A stretch of DNA of 64,000 bases from an uncultured bacterium (GTDB taxonomy: Bacteria > Bacillota_I > Bacilli_A > Erysipelotrichales > Erysipelotrichaceae), in contig CAINEY010000011.1 in the NCBI GenBank assembly GCA_903847945.1, positions 1 through 64,000 on the forward strand. Direction: 5' to 3'. The position numbers were made by a program, and so were the translations under genes. The notes below the pieces were generated by a model. That model was given only the letters and a program-made list of their open reading frames with translations, ran no database searches and had not been told where the DNA came from. Shown piece by piece: positions 57,610 through 64,000 of this stretch; positions within the stretch are counted from its first letter, which is position 1, and every line of letters starts with the position of its first letter.

Positions 57610-59250
57610 ATGAATCCTACTGCGACCGCCATTCATGTGACGGGACACAAGAACCCCGATACCGATTCCATCGTTGCGGCCATTACCTACGCCCAGCTCA
57701 AGAATAAGCTGGGGATGGAAGCCGTGGCTTGCCGATTAGGCGAGATCAACGCGGAAACCCGGTATATTTTGAACCGCTTCGGGTTCAAAGAACCCATGGT
57801 GCTCTCGGATGCCCGCATGACGCTTTCAGAGATCGAACTCGATAAAGCCGAGACGATCGATCCGGAAACCACCATTTACGAAGCCTGGCAACTCATTCAA
57901 AAGATTCAGAAAGGATTGGTCGTGATCGATGAAGATCAGAAAGTCATCGGCTTGGTGACGACCTCCAACCTCTCCGCCATTGCGATGGGCGATACCGCCA
58001 AATCCATTGAATTGCTTCAGAAGACCCCGATCGATTACATCGTTCGCACCTTAAAAGGGAAACTGGTGTATGCCCCGGAAGTCACCCGGCTCAACGGGAA
58101 GGTCTCCATCATTGCCGTCGCTGAACAGAAGTTGGCCAACTATGAACTCAAAGATCGGACTGTGGTCGTAGGGAATGATACCGAAGCCCAGTTGCAAGCC
58201 ATTGAAAAGGATGCGGCGTGTTTGATTATCGTGTGGTCGGAAACAGTCAAACCGGAAGTGGTCGAACTGGCCAAGGCCAAAGGCTGTGCCATCATTCTCT
58301 CGGGACACGGAACTCTGAATACCTCGCGTTATCTGTATTACTCCACCCCGGTCAAATACATCATGTCGACCAACCTCATCACCTTCTCGAAGAACGAGTA
58401 TGTGGATGATGTGCTCACGAAACTGTTAAAGTCGCGTTATCGCTCTTATCCGGTCTTGGATGAGAAGCGTCACATCTACGGACTGATATCGCGCTATCAT
58501 CTCTTGAATGCGCGCAAGAAGAAAATCATCCTGGTCGATCACAATGAAGTCTCCCAAAGTGTTGAAGGCGTATTGGAAGGGGATCTGATGGAAGTCATCG
58601 ATCATCACCGCATCGGCGATATCACCACTTCCAAACCGATCATGTTTCGTAATCAACTGGTGGGATCTACGTGCACGATTATTGCATCCCTTTACGATGA
58701 AAGCCGGATCCTTTTGGATGAACGGACGGCCGGTTTATTGTGTGCGGCAATCATTTCCGATACGCTCAACTTCAAGTCCCCGACGACGACCCCAACCGAC
58801 ATCCATACGGCTCAACGCTTGGCGCGCATTGCGGAATTGCCGATAGCGGAGTTAGCCAAAGACATCTTCCTCAACGGCAGCGGACTCAACGACAAGACAC
58901 CGGAAGAGATCATTCAAAACGACATCAAGGAGTTCAAGGTCGGCAAATACAAGATCATGGTGGGGCAGATGTCCCTCTACGATGCCACCGTGGTGGAACC
59001 GTATCGGGCTGATCTCCTCAAAGCCATGGATCTTTACGCCAAAGAACGCAAACTGGATCTGTTGCTATTGTTCTTTACCGGGCTTGAAATCAATCAATCG
59101 GCTTTCCTTTATGCCGGTAAAGAACCGTGGATCGCTATAGAAGCCTTTAACGGGATCACCAATGAACGCCTGGTGTTCTTTGATGTGGTCTCCCGGAAGA
59201 AACAAGTCATGCCGGCCTTATCAGCCGTCATCGAAGGGAACGGACGATGA
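57610..59250 (+). CDS. ppaC: Mn-dependent inorganic pyrophosphatase with CBS/DRTGG insert (family II)
   Basis: VTGHKNPDTDSIVAAITYA; DHHRIGD; SDTLNFKSPTTTPTD; regulatory insert residues ~75-300. Confidence 0.93.
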   Translation: MNPTATAIHVTGHKNPDTDSIVAAITYAQLKNKLGMEAVACRLGEINAETRYILNRFGFKEPMVLSDARMTLSEIELDKAETIDPETTIYEAWQLIQKIQKGLVVIDEDQKVIGLVTTSNLSAIAMGDTAKSIELLQKTPIDYIVRTLKGKLVYAPEVTRLNGKVSIIAVAEQKLANYELKDRTVVVGNDTEAQLQAIEKDAACLIIVWSETVKPEVVELAKAKGCAIILSGHGTLNTSRYLYYSTPVKYIMSTNLITFSKNEYVDDVLTKLLKSRYRSYPVLDEKRHIYGLISRYHLLNARKKKIILVDHNEVSQSVEGVLEGDLMEVIDHHRIGDITTSKPIMFRNQLVGSTCTIIASLYDESRILLDERTAGLLCAAIISDTLNFKSPTTTPTDIHTAQRLARIAELPIAELAKDIFLNGSGLNDKTPEEIIQNDIKEFKVGKYKIMVGQMSLYDATVVEPYRADLLKAMDLYAKERKLDLLLLFFTGLEINQSAFLYAGKEPWIAIEAFNGITNERLVFFDVVSRKKQVMPALSAVIEGNGR

Positions 59251-60239
59251 AACTGGCTACCGTCGGTACGTCAACGATTACCGAGCACTTTATCCAATCG
59301 TTGAAACAAGAGGGATCCTTTACCCTGGATACGATCTATTCCCGCGATCCGCATAAGGCTCAGGTCTTGGCGGAGAAGTACGGGGTACCCAACACCTGCA
59401 GTGACTGGATGACGCTCTTAGCCAATCCGGCCATCGATGTGCTCTACATCGCGACACCCAATGCAACCCATTACGGTTTGGCTCGGGATGCTGTCTTAGC
59501 GAAGAAGCACGTCATCTTGGAGAAGCCGTATGTCTCCAACCTGAAAGAATTCGAGTCTCTTCACGCATTAGCTACAAAGAACCATGTCTATGTCTTCGAT
59601 GCGATCATTCCCATGCATTTGCCCAATTACGCGATCTTAAAGAGCGTGTTGCCGCGCATCGGGGCCTTGCGCATCATCAATCTGGCGATGGTCCAACGCT
59701 CATCGCGTCTTAATTCGCTCTATGCCGGGGAAGAACCGGCGATCTTCTCACTTAAACAATCGGGAGGAGCGCTCATGGATCTGGGGGTCTATCCCATCAG
59801 TGTCCTGGTGGGGCTTTTTGGGGCTCCGCAATCGGTGAAATACACCTGCAGCACCTACACCAACGGGATCGATCTCAACGGCGCCATTACCTTGACCTAT
59901 CCCACCTTTATCGCCAATGCGACGATCGCCAAGGATTCCACCGGGCTCAATTTCACGGTGTTTGGGGGAGACAGCGGGTACCTGCATTTGGATAAAGCTC
60001 CCTCCCAGCTGATGAGCGTTACGCTCAATCAGGGCGGGGTTTTGACGGAACTGGGTGAACACCAGGAAGGCTTGTCCATGGTGTATGAAATCAAAGATTT
60101 CTTTGGAGTCTTGCATGGTGATCGTCCGGAGCGCTACACCGAGTGGATGGCGTTGACGCGCACGGTCATGGCGGTGATGGACGAATGCCGGCATCAGGTC
60201 GGACTCACGTTCCCAGCCGATCAGGAGGTTCTGCCATGA
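59247..60239 (+). CDS. Gfo/Idh/MocA family oxidoreductase
   Basis: ATVGTSTITEHFIQSL; YIATPNATHYGLARDAVLAKKHVILEKP. Confidence 0.92.
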   Translation: MKLATVGTSTITEHFIQSLKQEGSFTLDTIYSRDPHKAQVLAEKYGVPNTCSDWMTLLANPAIDVLYIATPNATHYGLARDAVLAKKHVILEKPYVSNLKEFESLHALATKNHVYVFDAIIPMHLPNYAILKSVLPRIGALRIINLAMVQRSSRLNSLYAGEEPAIFSLKQSGGALMDLGVYPISVLVGLFGAPQSVKYTCSTYTNGIDLNGAITLTYPTFIANATIAKDSTGLNFTVFGGDSGYLHLDKAPSQLMSVTLNQGGVLTELGEHQEGLSMVYEIKDFFGVLHGDRPERYTEWMALTRTVMAVMDECRHQVGLTFPADQEVLP

Positions 60240-60976
60240 AACTGATCCTAGCGAAAGATGCATTTCATGCGTCGGCGATGGCTGCGCATGTGATCGAAGG
60301 GCAACTCAAACAGAAGCCAACCTCTTGGATCGGGCTCAGTTATTCCCCGACTTTCAATGCGCTCTTGGAACAGCTTCGTGAAGCCCATGAAGCCAAGGAA
60401 GCGCCGTTTGATCAGGCACACTGGTTAGGTCTCTACGAGTACTTTGATGTGCCCTTGGCACACACGTTGAAGTCCAATCTTCAAAACCAGCTACTGGATC
60501 CTTTAGGCGTCGATGGGGAACACCGGCACTTCTTCGATCCTCAGGAACTCTTGAAGGAGTCGACCGTTTTCAACCAATTCTTGGATCTGATCGATCCGAT
60601 CGATTTGGGCATTACGACGATCGGTGCCGATGGCCATCTGGCTTACAATCAGGCCGGAACGGTCCTCTCGCCGCGCATCCACATCGACCGTTTGACCGAC
60701 AGTACGCGCATGAATTTAGCGGTGGATTACGATGACTTGACGGAAGTCCCCAACCGGGTCTTGACCTTTGGGTTGGCGGATCTGTTGCGTATCCGTAAAT
60801 TGGTGGTGTTCTGTGTCGGCAAAACCAAGAGTGCCATTGTGAAAACCGTGTTGGAAAGCAAGACGGTCTCGACGCTGGTTCCGGCGACGATGCTGCTCTT
60901 GCATCCCAACTGCATTCTGATTGCCGATGCCGAAGCGGCTTCCCTGTTGTCCATCGACAAGCCTGATTTCCGCTAG
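60236..60976 (+). CDS. Glucosamine-6-phosphate deaminase/isomerase-like protein
   Basis: LGITTIGADGHLAYNQAGT resembles NagB active site LGIGxxGHIxFNEP; start ATG 60236 after AGGAGG. Confidence 0.78.
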   Translation: MKLILAKDAFHASAMAAHVIEGQLKQKPTSWIGLSYSPTFNALLEQLREAHEAKEAPFDQAHWLGLYEYFDVPLAHTLKSNLQNQLLDPLGVDGEHRHFFDPQELLKESTVFNQFLDLIDPIDLGITTIGADGHLAYNQAGTVLSPRIHIDRLTDSTRMNLAVDYDDLTEVPNRVLTFGLADLLRIRKLVVFCVGKTKSAIVKTVLESKTVSTLVPATMLLLHPNCILIADAEAASLLSIDKPDFR

Positions 60977-60990
60977 AAATCAGGCTTTTT
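60960..60990 (+). terminator. Terminator
   Basis: AGCCTGATTTC-cgcta-GAAATCAGGCTTTTT. Confidence 0.85.
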
Positions 60991-61052
60991 CTCAGGTGAT
61001 CTGATAAAGCGTACGATCATCTCGTGGTAAACTACGATTAAGGAAGGTGTGT

Positions 61053-61886
61053 ATGAAAATCGCGCTCTTGTATGACTTTGACAAAACCCTGAGTGATCGG
61101 GATATGCAGGAATACGGGTTCATTGAGGATCTGGGCATTACCGATCCGATGCAGTTTTGGAGTCTGGTCGATCATCGCTCCAAAGCCAATCAGATGGACC
61201 ATATCCTGGCTTATCTCTTTGAGATGGTTCATCAGTCCAACCGGGCCGGCAAACCGCTCACCAAGGCTCACTTGGCACAGTATGCCGATCGGGTGCAGTT
61301 TTATCCCGGGGTCTTGGCCTGGTTTGATTTGATCAACCATTACGGGGAAACCTTGGGTTATGAGATCGAGCACTACATCGTTTCTTCCGGTCTTAAGGAA
61401 ATCATCGAAGCCACGCCCATCGCCAAGCACTTCAAGAAGATCTTTGCGTGCGAGTACTATTACGATGAGCAAGGTCATGCGGTCTGGCCCAAACTCACCG
61501 TCAATTACACGATGAAGACGCAGTTCATTTACCGCATCAACAAGGGTGTCTTGGATGTCGCCAACGACGAAGACCTCAATAAGCACCAAGCCGATGAGGA
61601 TAAACCGGTACCCTTCACCCACATGATCTACATCGGGGATGGGCTCACGGATGTCCCCTCGATGAAACTGGTGCGCTCAAGCGGAGGCCATTCGATTGCG
61701 GTCTATCCGCCGGGAAAAGGGGTCTTGTCGGTGACGCGGGATCTTTTGGGTTACAACCGGGTCGACTTTGTGGCTCAAGCCGATTATTCGGAAGGCAGTC
61801 GCTTGCATCGCCTGATCTTGACCATCATCAACACCCTGCACAGCCAGGACCAACTGGCCAGTGTCCCCAAAGGAGAGAATCTATGA
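61053..61886 (+). CDS. HAD-superfamily phosphatase (PSP-like)
   Basis: LLYDFDKTLSD motif I, YIVSSG motif II, YIGDGLTDVPSM motif IV. Confidence 0.88.
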   Translation: MKIALLYDFDKTLSDRDMQEYGFIEDLGITDPMQFWSLVDHRSKANQMDHILAYLFEMVHQSNRAGKPLTKAHLAQYADRVQFYPGVLAWFDLINHYGETLGYEIEHYIVSSGLKEIIEATPIAKHFKKIFACEYYYDEQGHAVWPKLTVNYTMKTQFIYRINKGVLDVANDEDLNKHQADEDKPVPFTHMIYIGDGLTDVPSMKLVRSSGGHSIAVYPPGKGVLSVTRDLLGYNRVDFVAQADYSEGSRLHRLILTIINTLHSQDQLASVPKGENL

Positions 61887-62617
61887 GTTTAAGTGCCAAT
61901 TCCGAACGTTTCCTCAACGCGTTTGCGGTCATCGAAAACGACATGAACCGGCGGATCAAATCCGACCGATACATATCCTACGCCGAACTGGTTCGCCGAA
62001 TGGCGACCTTGGATAAGTCCTACCACCAATTGCGCCGTTACCTGGAAGAGTTTGGGGATCTGCGCAACGCCATCGTCCATGAACGAATCGATGGGGAAGT
62101 GATCGCGGAGCCCCATCTCAAAGTGGTCGAACAGATCGAACACATCGCCCAACTGCTGACCCAACCCGAACGCGTCAAACCGTCGTTTTTGAAGAAGGTC
62201 AATTATCTCTATGATGACATGCCCCTCAAACAAGCCGTACAAACGTTGGATACGTGGCGACATTCGAAAATCCCCGTGTATGACCGCAAGATGAATTTCA
62301 AAGGCCTCCTCACCACCGATGCGGTCACGCATTTCCTGGTGAAGGCGATCGCTCAAGCCAACTGTGACTTCCCGGATGTCAGTGTTGACGATGTGATGAA
62401 ACTGGATGAGAAGTATCGCGCTGTGACGTTTATCTCTGAAAATGCGACACTCTTAAGTGTAATCAATGAGTTTGAATCGCACTTGCGTCAAGGCAAAAAG
62501 CTCTACGAAATCATCATTACCCAGAACGGTTCATCCAACCAAAAACCCTTAGGGATCATTACGACCTTCGACTTACCGCTGATCTACGACAAGCTCAATC
62601 ACAATCTGCTTCAATAA
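61883..62617 (+). CDS. HEPN-like N-terminal region fused to CBS pair
   Basis: RNAIVH (RN-x3-H) in helical N-terminus; HSKIPVYDRKMNFKGLLTTDAVTHFL and later CBS motif. Confidence 0.7.
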   Translation: MSLSANSERFLNAFAVIENDMNRRIKSDRYISYAELVRRMATLDKSYHQLRRYLEEFGDLRNAIVHERIDGEVIAEPHLKVVEQIEHIAQLLTQPERVKPSFLKKVNYLYDDMPLKQAVQTLDTWRHSKIPVYDRKMNFKGLLTTDAVTHFLVKAIAQANCDFPDVSVDDVMKLDEKYRAVTFISENATLLSVINEFESHLRQGKKLYEIIITQNGSSNQKPLGIITTFDLPLIYDKLNHNLLQ

Positions 62618-62642
62618 ACGCCATCCCTCAGGGGATGGCGTT
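62617..62642. terminator. Bidirectional terminator
   Basis: AACGCCATCCC-tca-GGGGATGGCGTT. Confidence 0.75.
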
Positions 62643-63509
62643 AGTTTTGACGAGTTCGATAAAGGCATTCAGTGATGCCGACAGGTATTTATCCTGATAG
62701 GTCACAATCAAAAAATCGCGCGATAAGGTAAGCTCAGGAACCGGCAAGGTCACGACATCGTGCCGTTTCAAGGCATCGTCCACCAATCGCAAGGGTAAGA
62801 TCGAGAGACCCAGTCCGGCTTTGACGGCTTCAATCAAGGCTAGGGTTGAGATGCTTTCCCACGCCGGACGAAGGGTGATGCCGTGCTGAAGCAGAGCCGC
62901 ATCAGCCAAACGTCGGGTTCCGCTATCCACGTCCCGCATCAACAAGGGGTAGCGGGTTAGTTCGGAGAGTGGGACTGCCTTCAGTGAAGAACAAGGATGA
63001 TTTGGCGGAGCAATCACCGTCAACTCATCGCGTAAAAATGGGATAGCCGTGAGTGGAGCCAATGGGACCTGACCTTCCACCAAGCCCACATCCAAGCGAT
63101 GATCGGCCACCATCGCGGTAATCGTGTCGGTGTTGTGGACGGTGACTGAAACTGAAACCGCGGGATGGCGTCGTTGAAACTCCGCAACCAGATTAGGAAG
63201 CAGTTTGATTCCGATGGTGATCGAGGAACCAAGGCGTAACGGGGAAGCCTGATGGGTAGCTTTGACCGAAGCCTGGGCCCGAGCGTGAAGGTCAAGGACT
63301 TGCCGGGCCACATCCAAGAGTTGCGCTCCGGCCGGCGTTAAAATCAAATGCCGGTTGATTCGTTCAAAGAGAACCACCTCCAGATCGTTCTCCAGATCGC
63401 GGATGGCGGCGCTGACGGCGGGTTGGCTCAAATACAGACGCTTGGCCGTTTCGGTCATCGATAGAGTTTCACTAACGTTTACAAAGATGTGAAGCAGACG
63501 AGGGTTCAT
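62628..63509 (-). CDS. LysR family transcriptional regulator
   Basis: N-terminal HTH: LHIFVNVSETLSMTETAKRLYLSQPAVSAAIRDLENDLEVVLFER. Confidence 0.94.
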   Translation of the reverse strand: MNPRLLHIFVNVSETLSMTETAKRLYLSQPAVSAAIRDLENDLEVVLFERINRHLILTPAGAQLLDVARQVLDLHARAQASVKATHQASPLRLGSSITIGIKLLPNLVAEFQRRHPAVSVSVTVHNTDTITAMVADHRLDVGLVEGQVPLAPLTAIPFLRDELTVIAPPNHPCSSLKAVPLSELTRYPLLMRDVDSGTRRLADAALLQHGITLRPAWESISTLALIEAVKAGLGLSILPLRLVDDALKRHDVVTLPVPELTLSRDFLIVTYQDKYLSASLNAFIELVKTNAIP

Positions 63510-63530
63510 ACCCTTATTATAACTAAAATA

Positions 63531-63545
63531 TTATGATAATCATAA
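63531..63545. promoter_or_regulatory. LysR-type operator (perfect inverted repeat)
   Basis: TTATGAT-A-ATCATAA, T-N11-A type, in LysR/chrA divergent intergenic region. Confidence 0.7.
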
Positions 63546-63585
63546 AATAATATGATTATACTTTTAGATTGCCCGGAGGTATCCT

Positions 63586-64000
63586 GTGGTTATGCCAGAT
63601 CACACGACTCAACCGCAGTTTTACCGCCGACTCTTCCTCAACACGCTGACCCTCAGTGCGTTTACCTTTGGGGGAGGGTATGTGATCATCACGCTGATGA
63701 AGAAACGATTCATCGATCAGGAACATTGGTTGAATGAGAATGATATGTTGGACCTGACGGCGATCGCTCAATCGGCGCCTGGAGCCATTGCGGTCAATGC
63801 CTCGATTTTGGTGGGGTATCGATTGGCCGGATGGCGCGGTGCTGCCGTGGCGCTGATGGGCACCATCCTGCCTCCACTGGTGATCTTGTCGCTGGCAGCA
63901 TTGGTGTACACGCAACTCATCACGAACCCCTGGGTCGTTTGGATCCTAAAAGGCATGCAGATCGGGGTGGCAGCGGTAATTGCCGATGTGGTCATCACGA
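63586..64000 (+). CDS. Chromate transporter half protein (3' end beyond window)
   Basis: FGGGYVIITLMKKRFIDQEH...AQSAPGAIAVNASILVGYR; GGAGGT SD 63575-63580; alternative ATG 63592; open to window end. Confidence 0.87.
   Translation, partial: MVMPDHTTQPQFYRRLFLNTLTLSAFTFGGGYVIITLMKKRFIDQEHWLNENDMLDLTAIAQSAPGAIAVNASILVGYRLAGWRGAAVALMGTILPPLVILSLAALVYTQLITNPWVVWILKGMQIGVAAVIADVVIT

Noticed and set aside
1-64000. Search for defence islands, prophage, integrases, transposases, toxin-antitoxin pairs and CRISPR
   Set aside because: None recognised apart from the HEPN-like/CBS protein, which lacks an obvious antitoxin and is reported only as a hypothesis.

Overview
The window looks like an ordinary, densely packed bacterial chromosome segment, probably Bacillota (Erysipelotrichia/Mollicutes-like). 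That lineage is inferred only from gene content and style and was not verified. I find no rRNA or tRNA genes, CRISPR arrays, transposases or phage genes. There are about 60 CDSs, many in tight ATGA-overlapping operons separated by clear hairpin/T-tract terminators. Most of the content is housekeeping or metabolism: etfBA with a sugar kinase, asnA and asnB, cca, exoA, rlmA/rlmD-like, cysK, sod, pepF, uppP, a Mn-type pyrophosphatase with CBS domains, iron and ABC-2 transporters, and chromate transporter halves. The most interesting signals are: (1) a compact reverse-strand type-IV-filament-like operon with PilC, a PilT-type ATPase and four small pilin-like membrane proteins that lack a canonical prepilin glycine and have no PilB or PilD nearby; (2) a recurrent promoter architecture in which an ideal -10 hexamer sits 6-9 nt before the start codon, implying leaderless mRNAs, for at least eight genes; (3) a Group-B-like [FeFe]-hydrogenase / hydroxyacid dehydrogenase / NuoE-like operon with a Rex-like operator at its promoter; (4) short leader ORFs upstream of a CNNM/CorC-type transporter gene (acidic/Pro-containing peptide) and upstream of an ankyrin/EF-G2 operon (ORF plus terminator); (5) a HEPN-like/CBS fusion next to a HAD phosphatase; (6) a perfect TGTGA-N6-TCACA box ahead of an iron ABC transporter; (7) perfect inverted-repeat operators between a LysR gene and a divergent chromate transporter; (8) an Asn T-box upstream of asnB; (9) an ATP-grasp ligase + esterase pair.
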